Of a stretch of DNA of 64,000 nt, positions 54,210 to 62,545 are shown piece by piece. A program made the position numbers and the translations under genes. Numbering within the stretch: position 1 is the stretch's first letter; every line of letters begins with the position of its first letter. The stretch is taken from contig NZ_FOXH01000001.1 in the NCBI RefSeq assembly GCF_900115665.1, positions 62,001-126,000 of the forward strand. The letters are read 5' to 3'. The notes under the pieces were generated by a model. The model was not told the DNA's origin, searched no databases, and was given only the letters and a program-made list of their open reading frames with translations. The DNA comes from Pseudarcicella hirudinis (GTDB taxonomy: Bacteria > Bacteroidota > Bacteroidia > Cytophagales > Spirosomataceae).

Positions 54210-55259
54210 ATGAAAAAAGTAAACCAGAAAGTAATATTAACCATGATTTGTCTGCTGGCTGCCATCATACAGTCAAACGGGCAATCCACCTTTACCAATC
54301 CGCTTTTGCCTTCCGGTGCAGATCCCTGGAGCATTTATAAAGATGGATACTATTATTATACCAATACAATGCAGGATAAATTGGTGATATGGAAAACCGG
54401 AAATTTGGCAGACCTTGCTACCGCAGAAAGTAAAACAATCTGGACACCGTCGGCAGGAACGATGCATTCAAAAGAACTCTGGGCTCCGGAATTACATTTT
54501 TTACAGGGGAAATGGTATATGTATTTTGCCGCAGATGATGGTAAAAATGATAACCACAGAATGTATGTTCTCGAAAATGCCTCAAAAGATCCTATGAAAG
54601 GAGAGTGGATATTTAAAGGAAAAGTGTCAGAAGCTTCTGATAAATGGGCAATTGACGGAGATGTTTTTGAACACCTGGGACAATTATACATGATTTGGTC
54701 AGGATGGGAAGGAGATGTAAACGGACAACAGAATATTTATATCGCAAAAATGAAAAATCCCTGGACAATAGAAGGAAAGAGAGCAAAGCTTTCCGGTTCG
54801 GATTATGACTGGGAGAAACATGGTGACCTGCATGACAAATACAATCCTCCTCATGTAAATGTCAATGAAGGTCCTCAGATTCTAAAACATGGAAAGAAAA
54901 TATTTGTAATTTATTCTGCAAGCGGTTGCTGGACAGATTTTTATGCTTTAGGGATGCTTACTGCTGAGGCCTCAGCAGATTTAATGAATCCTGAAAACTG
55001 GAAAAAAACAGCCCAGCCTGTTTTTAAACAATCTCCTGAAAATGGCGTTTTTGCACCCGGACATAATTCTTTCTTTAAATCACCTGATGGCAAAGAAGAC
55101 TGGATCTTATACCATGCCAATGCGGAATCGGGACAAGGCTGCGGACAGCATCGTTCTCCCAGAGCTCAGAAATTTGGCTGGAAAGCAGACGGAACACCGG
55201 ATTTTGGCAAACCCGTAAAAGCAGGTGAGAAAATCAACATACCTTCAGGTAAAAATTAA
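54210..55259 (+). CDS. GH43 glycoside hydrolase, copy B
   Basis: Secreted five-blade propeller hydrolase. Signal peptide 1-24 (SNGQ). Catalytic acids by position: Asp38 (SGADPWS), Asp149 (AIDGDVFE) and Glu220 (VNEGPQI). Further marks: KDGYYYYTNTMQDKLVIWK, KELWAPELHFLQGKWYMYFA, APGHNSFFKSPDGKEDWILY and AHOMOLOGUE-free terminal RSPRAQKFGWKADGTPDFG, the usual GH43 ending. It is clearly diverged from copy A (different insertions and linker lengths), so it likely acts on another linkage, possibly alpha-L-arabinofuranosides; subfamily not assigned. It is followed after 30 bp by the second GH-A gene. Confidence 0.9.
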   Translation: MKKVNQKVILTMICLLAAIIQSNGQSTFTNPLLPSGADPWSIYKDGYYYYTNTMQDKLVIWKTGNLADLATAESKTIWTPSAGTMHSKELWAPELHFLQGKWYMYFAADDGKNDNHRMYVLENASKDPMKGEWIFKGKVSEASDKWAIDGDVFEHLGQLYMIWSGWEGDVNGQQNIYIAKMKNPWTIEGKRAKLSGSDYDWEKHGDLHDKYNPPHVNVNEGPQILKHGKKIFVIYSASGCWTDFYALGMLTAEASADLMNPENWKKTAQPVFKQSPENGVFAPGHNSFFKSPDGKEDWILYHANAESGQGCGQHRSPRAQKFGWKADGTPDFGKPVKAGEKINIPSGKN

Positions 55260-55289
55260 TTCATTGTATTACTATAAATCTTTTTAAAA

Positions 55290-56381
55290 ATGAAAATGTT
55301 AAAAAGCTGTTTAATCCCGGGAATACTGGCATGTCTTCTCTTTCTGAATTTTACGCCGAAAAAGGCTGATTTAATACAGAAACCCAGAGCGATCTGGACT
55401 GTAGAAAAGGCAAAAACATGGTATAAAAAGTGGGGATGGCTCCGTGGCAGCGATTTTATTCCCAGTACCGCCATTAATCAGCTGGAAATGTGGCAGGCAG
55501 AATCGTTTGATCCTGCTACAATTGATAGGGAATTAGGTTATGCAGAAAGTGCCGGATTAAATTCAATGCGTGTTTATTTACACCATAAAGCCTGGGAAAT
55601 TGATAAAACCGGCTTCAAGAAACGTGTAGGAACATACCTGGATATTGCGGCAAAACATCATATTTCAACCATTTTTGTATTATTTGATGACTGCTGGAAT
55701 CCAACTTATAAAGCCGGAAAGCAACCTGATCCGAAACCGGGAATTCATAATTCAGGCTGGGTACGTGATCCGGGGGATCTGATTCATCAGGACAATGCCC
55801 TGACTGAAACGCTTGAAATTTACGTGAAAGATGTTTTGACAACTTTCGGACATGATAAAAGAATTGTGCTTTGGGACTTATATAATGAACCGGGTAATTC
55901 TGGTTATCGTAATAAAAGCATGCCATTACTGAAAAAAGTTTTCGAATGGGGTAGAGAAGTAAATCCGGATCAGCCTCTTTCTGCAGGGGTTTGGGACAAG
56001 AAATTAAAAGAACTTTCTGATTTCCAGCTTAAAAATTCTGACGTTACAACCTATCATAATTACGGAGATCCAATCGATCACCAAAAATGGATTGATACTC
56101 TAAGAAGCGTTTCAAAACGCCCGCTGATTTGTACCGAATATATGGCACGTTCAAGAAACAGCCTTTTTAGTAATATCATGCCGATTTTGAAAAAAGAGAA
56201 CATCGGAGCATACAACTGGGGGTTGGTTGCAGGTAAAACCAATACGATCTACGCCTGGGATACTCCAATGCCGGACGGAGGTGAACCAAAATTATGGTTC
56301 CATGACATCTTTACAAAAGATGGTAAACCATATAAACAGGAAGAACTGGATGTAATTAAAAAGCTTACCGGTAAGAAATAA
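55290..56381 (+). CDS. Clan GH-A glycoside hydrolase, copy 2
   Basis: Paralogue of the hydrolase at 49902; long conserved blocks such as DFIPSTAINQLEMWQAESFD, FVLFDDCWNPTYKAGKQ, and EPKLWFHDIFTKDGKPY make common descent plain. Glu200 in WDLYNEPGN and Glu283 in ICTEYMARSRN are acid/base and nucleophile; the copy-1 insert SYEKVDLPDKVSYVL is missing here. Unlike copy 1 it has no lipobox: its N-terminus is a signal peptide (CLIPGILACLLFLNF), so this copy should be soluble in the periplasm while copy 1 is anchored. It is the last PUL B gene and is followed by a strong terminator. Confidence 0.85.
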   Translation: MKMLKSCLIPGILACLLFLNFTPKKADLIQKPRAIWTVEKAKTWYKKWGWLRGSDFIPSTAINQLEMWQAESFDPATIDRELGYAESAGLNSMRVYLHHKAWEIDKTGFKKRVGTYLDIAAKHHISTIFVLFDDCWNPTYKAGKQPDPKPGIHNSGWVRDPGDLIHQDNALTETLEIYVKDVLTTFGHDKRIVLWDLYNEPGNSGYRNKSMPLLKKVFEWGREVNPDQPLSAGVWDKKLKELSDFQLKNSDVTTYHNYGDPIDHQKWIDTLRSVSKRPLICTEYMARSRNSLFSNIMPILKKENIGAYNWGLVAGKTNTIYAWDTPMPDGGEPKLWFHDIFTKDGKPYKQEELDVIKKLTGKK

Positions 56382-56396
56382 AAGATTACATTCTTA

Positions 56397-56445
56397 AAAA
56401 AAGGTAAAAATCAATTGCCCGAAAGGTTTGATTTTTACCTTTTTT
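56397..56445 (+). terminator. Rho-independent terminator ending PUL B
   Basis: Perfect 18-bp inverted repeat AAAAAAGGTAAAAATCAA (56397-56414) and TTGATTTTTACCTTTTTT (56428-56445), loop of 13. The right arm ends in the T-run itself. Confidence 0.9.
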
Positions 56446-57083
56446 ATGTCTGATATAGAATAATACTGAGTAGAAATGACTAAATTTTTGCTATAAAAGA
56501 GCCTTTAAAATAAAATAACCGCAGTTTTCTGAAAAATATTTGGAAGTTTAGATTTTATTAAACAACTTTGCCTATCGAAATTATAGAGTAATTAAAATTT
56601 TCCTTGTTAACCACCAGCAGGTAAAATTTAAGCAGTTATCACATTCTTTAATCTAAAAAGAAACAATGAAAAATTGTGAACTATTATCACGTCCTGAAAG
56701 GACGTCAGAGGTGGTTTTTTCATATCCGGATCCCTCATATCAACCTTGCTGTTGTTGCTAACAGAAGAGTCTTTCCCTTTAATTTTCCAATGAAACTCCT
56801 GACTGATTGAATCCTTATCAGATCCTGAGATAATTCTTTAGGTTTTCTACAACCGGTTTGTCTTGAATGACCCGGTACGCAAATTTAATTTATTGGCAGT
56901 ATTCTGACAGGTATGACAAATTTTTCCGTTCCGGGAAATTTGCGGTACTGCACGAATATACTATACCGTAAAATAATCTGTTCTCAGGATTTTCTTGGGA
57001 TCAGGCAGGTTTTTATGGAAAATACCGTTCAATTTCAATTAAACACGTTGCTGAAAAAGCGGACGAATTAAAACAACTCTCCA
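56446..57083 (+). other. Long intergenic region upstream of the sulfatase
   Basis: 638 bases without a credible gene. A promoter-like pair lies at 56540-56570, leaving a leader of about 500 nt. Within it ACGTCCT-GAA-AGGACGT (56689-56705) forms a 7-bp hairpin, and AACCACC (56609-56615) can pair with GGTGGTT (56710-56716) around it, the latter followed by TTTT. This could be a structured leader or attenuator; no known riboswitch is recognised. Confidence 0.45.
56540..56570 (+). promoter_or_regulatory. Candidate promoter upstream of the sulfatase operon
   Basis: TTG (56540-56542), 20-bp spacer, CAACTTTG (56563-56570), one mismatch from TAnnTTTG. The sulfatase ATG is about 510 bp downstream. Confidence 0.35.
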
Positions 57084-59384
57084 ATGAAAAAGATTTTACC
57101 TATATATTCAGTTAACAGAAATATAATCAGATCGATAGCAGCAGTTACCTTTCTGGCAATATTTACCGGAAAAAATGCCAGTGCTCAATACAGTCCGACG
57201 ATACCTTTTACCGGAAAGCTCGGAAAAACAGTTTCTGAAACCAGACAGGTCTGGCAGGACCGGAATAAAGCGGCCAAAGGCGCACCAAATGTTGTATGGA
57301 TCCTGCTGGATGATGTGGGTTTCGGTGCAACCAGTGCTTTTGGAGGATTAATTGAGACGCCAAATCTGGATAGTCTGGCTAATAATGGATTACGATATAC
57401 TAATTTTCATACAACAGCCATCTGCTCCCCTACAAGAGCAGCTTTGTTGACAGGCAGAAATTCTCATTCAGTTCATATGGGATTGTTTCCGCAGACTGCC
57501 ATCGGAACACCGGGCTATGATGGATATCTGCCTTTTGAAAAAGCAACTATCGCTGAAATTTTAAGAGAAAACGGTTACAATACGTATGCCTTGGGAAAAT
57601 GGCATCTTACACCTTATGCGGATGCTTCTCCGGCCGGACCATTCAACCGCTGGCCTACCGGGAGAGGATTTGACCATTATTATGGTTTCCTTTCCGGTTC
57701 AACAGATCAGTATCATCCTCAGGTCTGGGAAGATACCAGAAAAGTAGATGTTGAACCCGCTTCAAAGCATTTTACTACTTTAATTGCCGACAAAGCAATC
57801 GGCTATATTGCCGAACAAAAGTCAGTGGCAGCGAATAAACCATTCTTCCTGTATTTCGCCCCGGGAGCAGGTCATGCACCTCATCAGGTTGACAAAGTCT
57901 GGTCGGATAAATACAAAGGAAAATTTGATAAAGGCTGGGATGCTTACCGCACAGAGGTTTTAGCGAGACAAATTAAACTGGGTCTCGTTCCCAAAGAAAC
58001 CGTTTTACCGGATAGAAATGCCTCTTTGAAAGCCTGGGAATCACTTTCTGCCAATGAAAAGAAACTGTATGCCCGCTTTTTTGAAGTGTATGCAGGCTTT
58101 GTTTCACATACAGATTATGAAATTGGTCGTGTGCTGAATTACCTGAAAGAAATCGGTCAGTTAGATAACACCCTGGTTTTTGTTTCAATCGGTGACAATG
58201 GAGCGAGTAAGGAAGGAACGTTTGTCGGACAAATAAATAATTTTGACCCTTCCTGGACGGAGGAACAAAGACTTCAGAAAAATATCGAACAGATAGAGCT
58301 CCTGGGAACAGAAAAATCAAGACCCAATTATCCTCTGGGCTGGGCGCAGGCTACCAACACACCTTTTAAACACTGGAAGCAGGATGCCAATTCTGAAGGT
58401 GGTACGCATAATCCTCTCATCGTTTTTTATCCGAAAGGAATTAAGGAAAAAGGTGGAATCAGAAATCAATACAGCCATGTCATTGACATTCTGCCTACAA
58501 CCATCGAACTGACCGGTGCAAAGGTTCCTACTATTCTGAATGGATATCCTCAGGAACCTATAGAAGGAACCAGTCTGGTTTACAGCCTTGAATATGCCGG
58601 TGCACCAGGCCGCCATACCATTCAGCATTATGAAATTATGGGATCAAGATCTATTTATAAAGATGGATGGAAGGCCGGAACACTGCATAAAAAAGGAGGG
58701 GACTTCAGTAAAGATGTCTGGGAATTATACAATTTGAATGAAGACATCAACGAACGGTTTGACCTGGCTGCCAGATTTCCCGAAAAACTGAAAGAATTGC
58801 AGGAACTCTTTGATGCTCAGGCATGGAAATACAATGTTTATCCCTTAAAAGATGAGTCGATCCCATCAACACCTCCTTCTGTTTTTGACAGTACCAATCA
58901 TATTGTGCTGTACGCAGGAATCAAACAGGCATTTGATGGACTGGCACCGAGACTGAATAACAAATCGTTTACCTTAACGGCAGAAACTAATATCAGCAAA
59001 CCAGCAGAAGGGGTTTTATTCTCCTCAGGTGGCTGGTCGGCCGGAATAAGCTTTTACATTCAGAATAATACGCTTCAGTTTGTTTACAATAACGGGGTTG
59101 AAAAGACCTATATCTCCGCTAAAAAACCACTTTCGACCGGGAAACTTCAACTGAAGTTTGAATTTAAATATGATGGCGGACAGACCGGAGCTGGCGGTAC
59201 AGGAATTCTCTATGTAAATAATGAAAAAGTTGGAGAAGGACGTATTGAGAAAACCTTGAAAGCAGCTCTCGGGAATTATGAAAGTATAGAAATCGGAAAG
59301 GATCTTGTTTCTCCAGTCACAGAAAAGTACAAAATACCTTTTGAATTTAACGGCAAGCTGAATACTGTTACAATTGATTACTAA
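57084..59384 (+). CDS. S1 family sulfatase with C-terminal LamG-like domain
   Basis: Periplasmic or surface arylsulfatase removing sulfate esters, probably from a sulfated glycan. Signal peptide to about residue 34 (NASAQ). The formylglycine motif is CSPTR with Cys114 (AICSPTRAALLTGR); metal-binding NVVWILLDDVGFG, LGKWHL, and IGDNGASKEGTF are present. The Cys-type motif needs a formylglycine-generating or anaerobic maturase, not encoded in the window. The catalytic part (60-590) is followed by a beta-sandwich domain (about 610-766; FTLTAETNISKPAEGVLFSS), LamG/Con A-like. 766 aa is a usual length for this type. It lies 56 bp upstream of SusC3, so it is the first enzyme of a third PUL. Confidence 0.93.
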   Translation: MKKILPIYSVNRNIIRSIAAVTFLAIFTGKNASAQYSPTIPFTGKLGKTVSETRQVWQDRNKAAKGAPNVVWILLDDVGFGATSAFGGLIETPNLDSLANNGLRYTNFHTTAICSPTRAALLTGRNSHSVHMGLFPQTAIGTPGYDGYLPFEKATIAEILRENGYNTYALGKWHLTPYADASPAGPFNRWPTGRGFDHYYGFLSGSTDQYHPQVWEDTRKVDVEPASKHFTTLIADKAIGYIAEQKSVAANKPFFLYFAPGAGHAPHQVDKVWSDKYKGKFDKGWDAYRTEVLARQIKLGLVPKETVLPDRNASLKAWESLSANEKKLYARFFEVYAGFVSHTDYEIGRVLNYLKEIGQLDNTLVFVSIGDNGASKEGTFVGQINNFDPSWTEEQRLQKNIEQIELLGTEKSRPNYPLGWAQATNTPFKHWKQDANSEGGTHNPLIVFYPKGIKEKGGIRNQYSHVIDILPTTIELTGAKVPTILNGYPQEPIEGTSLVYSLEYAGAPGRHTIQHYEIMGSRSIYKDGWKAGTLHKKGGDFSKDVWELYNLNEDINERFDLAARFPEKLKELQELFDAQAWKYNVYPLKDESIPSTPPSVFDSTNHIVLYAGIKQAFDGLAPRLNNKSFTLTAETNISKPAEGVLFSSGGWSAGISFYIQNNTLQFVYNNGVEKTYISAKKPLSTGKLQLKFEFKYDGGQTGAGGTGILYVNNEKVGEGRIEKTLKAALGNYESIEIGKDLVSPVTEKYKIPFEFNGKLNTVTIDY

Positions 59385-59440
59385 GAGGCCGTCAATTTTT
59401 TTAAAATAATAAAATAGAAATACTATAGACTAAGTTTTTT

Positions 59441-62400
59441 ATGAAGCGCAATTTACAATTCCTCATCATATTGCTTTTTACCCTGATCGTTTCGGAGAAA
59501 GGATTTGCTCAGCAATCCTCCACGATTACAGGTAAGGTAATTGATTCGAAAACCAAGGAGCCCATAATAGGAGCAGCGGTGGCAATCAAGGGTTCGCCTG
59601 GCGGAACACTTACAGATGTTAGTGGAAATTTTACTTTCAAATCCAATAAAAAGCCTCCTTTTACTGTATTAGCCACTTTCGTAGGATATAAAAAACAGGA
59701 AATTGAGGTATATGAACTGGAAACCCTGAAAATATCTCTGGTAGAATCCAAAGGTTTTAAATTGGATGAAGTGGTCGTGATTGGTTATGGAACTCAGAAA
59801 AGAAGTGACATCACAGGCTCAGTTGCTTCAGTTCCGATAGAAATAAAAAGCCAGCCGGTAAGCTCGGTCGAAAGACTATTGCAGGGAGCTATTGCCGGAG
59901 TGCAGGTTACACAGTCGACCGGACAACCAGGAGGTGGTGTGAGCGTACAGGTACGTGGGAGCGGCTCTATAACTGCCGGAACACAGCCTTTGTATGTGAT
60001 AGATGGATTTCCTGTCTATAATGATGAATCACTAAACGATGCAGGCGTAACTGATGGCCCTAAAATTAACCCGCTTTCCTCAATTAATACCTCTGATATT
60101 GAGTCGATTGATGTTTTAAAAGATGCCTCTGCTACAGCCATTTACGGTTCAAGAGGAGCAAACGGGGTTGTAATTATTAATACCAAAAAAGGTACAGGAG
60201 GGAAGTCTTCAATCAATTACGATGGTTATTACGGGGTGCAGAGTGTAGTGAAAACGATTCCCTTGCTGACTGCGGGAGAATGGGGAGCCCTCAGAAACGA
60301 TGCTTTGATTAACTCCGGAAAAGCCCCTCAATATTCAAAAGCCCAGTTAGATAGTCTTGGACAGGGAACAGACTGGCAATCAGCCGCTTTCAGAGAGGCA
60401 GCTATACAAAGTCACAGTATTTCAATTTTAACAGGCTCTGAGAAAACCAGACTGGCTATTTCAGGTAACTATTTCAAACAGGATGGCGTTATCCGGAATA
60501 CAGGTTTTGAAAGATATTCAGGTCGTTTGAACGTTGAACACGATTATAGCAAAAAACTGAGATTATCTACCTATATCACAGCAAGTACTTCAAACGCTCA
60601 GGTAGCGCCTGCTTCGGTTGTTCCTAACCTTTTATTAATGTCTCCGGCTGTTCCGATTTATAACCCAGATGGCTCGTTCTTAATAAAAACACCGTTTGAA
60701 GGGACATATTCCAATCCGATTAACACCTTACTGAATCAGGTAAACGAGACAAGAACTAATCGTATATTGGCTAACGTTTCCGGAGAATACACCATTCTTG
60801 ATGGCTTGGTGGCGAAAGTTCTGGTAGGTACAGACATCATCGACAACAAACAAAACCGCTATCGTCCTTCCACTGTTTATGAAAGTGCAGGTTTAGGAGG
60901 AATTGCACAGGTTGGCTCGATATTTACGAGTAACTGGCTCAATGAAAATACATTGAGTTATACCAAAAACATCAATAATATTCATAATTTCAATGCAATA
61001 ATCGGTTTTACCCAGCAATCCTCTGTTACGCAGGGATCTGTTGCTGCTGCGGCAGGATTTGCAACAGATGCATTCAGTTTCAATAACCTGGGAGCAGGGA
61101 TTACTTCTCAGACACCTTCTTCGCTTTCCAGTAAATGGGCATTGGAATCATTTCTGGCGAGGGTAAATTATGGTTACAACGACAAATATTTACTTACCCT
61201 GACAGTCCGTTCAGATGGTTCTTCACGCTTTGGAAGTGGGAATAAATGGGGAACGTTCCCTTCAGCAGCCTTTGCCTGGAATGCCGGAGAAGAGGAATTT
61301 ATCAAAAACATTGCGACAATCACGCATTTGAAATTTAGATTAAGCGGTGGTCTGACAGGAAACCAGCAGATTCCGACTTACCAGTCCCTTTCGCAATTAG
61401 GTTTTTACAGGTATAATTTCGGAAATACGAATGTTTCAGGTTTTGCGCCGAATACGATTGCCAATCCGAACCTGAGCTGGGAAAAAACTGCGCAATATGA
61501 TTTTGGGATAGATCTGGGCCTGTTTAAAAACCGGGTAAACATTGTTGCAGATATCTATTATAAAAAAACCACCGATTTACTCCTGAATGTCACCTTGCCT
61601 GCAACCAGTGGTTTGCTGAATTTTACAACACTACAGGCGCAGGCTTATCAGAATATCGGAGCCGTTGAAAACAAAGGAATTGAGTTGGCGGTAAGTTCAA
61701 AAAACCTGATCGGAAAATTTAAATGGAATTCCAACCTGATTTTTGCCATCAACAGAAACCAGGTGCTGAGCCTTGGAGATGGTGTTTCTCAGTTGATTCC
61801 TGATAACTCCCTTCCTTCCATCGCAGCAGTCGGACAGCCTTTGGGTTCATTCATCGTGTACCAGACAAACGGATTAATTCCTGTCGGAACTCCTCCGGCA
61901 AAAGCGTTAACCCCTTCTCAGAACAAAGCAGCAGGTGGGCAGCAGTATGTCGACCAGAATAATGACGGGGTAATCACACAGGCAGGAGACAGAATCATTA
62001 TTGCCAATCAGCCATCGTTTACAGCGGGTTTAACGAATACCTTCAACTACAAAGGGTTTGACCTGGCGGTGTTCTTTCAGGCCTCTTACGGAGGTAAAAT
62101 CTATAACCAGAACAGAGCTACGCTGGAATTGGGTACCGGATACACCAATGCTACCAGAACACTTTTAAACCGTTACACTGAAACCAATACGAAAACGGAC
62201 GTTCATAGTGCCTATCAGGATCCGGCTGCAACCATTTCTGACCGGTTTATTGAAGACGGTTCGTATCTGAGATTGAAAAATATCTCATTGGGTTATACTC
62301 TGCCTGAAAAGCTTTTGTCAAAAGCCAAAATCAAGACCATCAGATTTTATGTTTCGGCACAAAACCTCTGGACGCTTACCAATTATACAGGCTATGATCC

Positions 62401-62503
62401 TGAGGCCAGTTCAAACGGGCAATCTGCGATTAACAGTGGTGTAGACAATGGTGTGTATCCGAACAGCAAAACAATTTTGGGAGGTATCTCTCTCTCATTC
62501 TAA
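59441..62503 (+). CDS. SusC/RagA family TonB-linked outer-membrane protein (SusC3)
   Basis: TonB-dependent importer of PUL C. Signal peptide 1-24 (GFAQ). Domains: CarboxypepD_reg-like (TITGKVIDSKTKEPIIGAAV), TonB-box region (LDEVVVIGYGTQKRSD), plug (QPLYVIDGFPVYNDESLNDA; SIDVLKDASATAIYGSRGAN), barrel ending ILGGISLSF. It diverges from SusC1 and SusC2 (extra insert NDAGVTDGPKINPLS in the plug), so it probably serves a different substrate, plausibly sulfated given the adjacent sulfatase. SusD3 starts 43 bp later. No regulator for this PUL lies between it and PUL B. Confidence 0.95.
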   Translation: MKRNLQFLIILLFTLIVSEKGFAQQSSTITGKVIDSKTKEPIIGAAVAIKGSPGGTLTDVSGNFTFKSNKKPPFTVLATFVGYKKQEIEVYELETLKISLVESKGFKLDEVVVIGYGTQKRSDITGSVASVPIEIKSQPVSSVERLLQGAIAGVQVTQSTGQPGGGVSVQVRGSGSITAGTQPLYVIDGFPVYNDESLNDAGVTDGPKINPLSSINTSDIESIDVLKDASATAIYGSRGANGVVIINTKKGTGGKSSINYDGYYGVQSVVKTIPLLTAGEWGALRNDALINSGKAPQYSKAQLDSLGQGTDWQSAAFREAAIQSHSISILTGSEKTRLAISGNYFKQDGVIRNTGFERYSGRLNVEHDYSKKLRLSTYITASTSNAQVAPASVVPNLLLMSPAVPIYNPDGSFLIKTPFEGTYSNPINTLLNQVNETRTNRILANVSGEYTILDGLVAKVLVGTDIIDNKQNRYRPSTVYESAGLGGIAQVGSIFTSNWLNENTLSYTKNINNIHNFNAIIGFTQQSSVTQGSVAAAAGFATDAFSFNNLGAGITSQTPSSLSSKWALESFLARVNYGYNDKYLLTLTVRSDGSSRFGSGNKWGTFPSAAFAWNAGEEEFIKNIATITHLKFRLSGGLTGNQQIPTYQSLSQLGFYRYNFGNTNVSGFAPNTIANPNLSWEKTAQYDFGIDLGLFKNRVNIVADIYYKKTTDLLLNVTLPATSGLLNFTTLQAQAYQNIGAVENKGIELAVSSKNLIGKFKWNSNLIFAINRNQVLSLGDGVSQLIPDNSLPSIAAVGQPLGSFIVYQTNGLIPVGTPPAKALTPSQNKAAGGQQYVDQNNDGVITQAGDRIIIANQPSFTAGLTNTFNYKGFDLAVFFQASYGGKIYNQNRATLELGTGYTNATRTLLNRYTETNTKTDVHSAYQDPAATISDRFIEDGSYLRLKNISLGYTLPEKLLSKAKIKTIRFYVSAQNLWTLTNYTGYDPEASSNGQSAINSGVDNGVYPNSKTILGGISLSF

Positions 62504-62545
62504 AGTATTTATTGAAAGATTTTTCGTAAAAAATTATATATTCTT

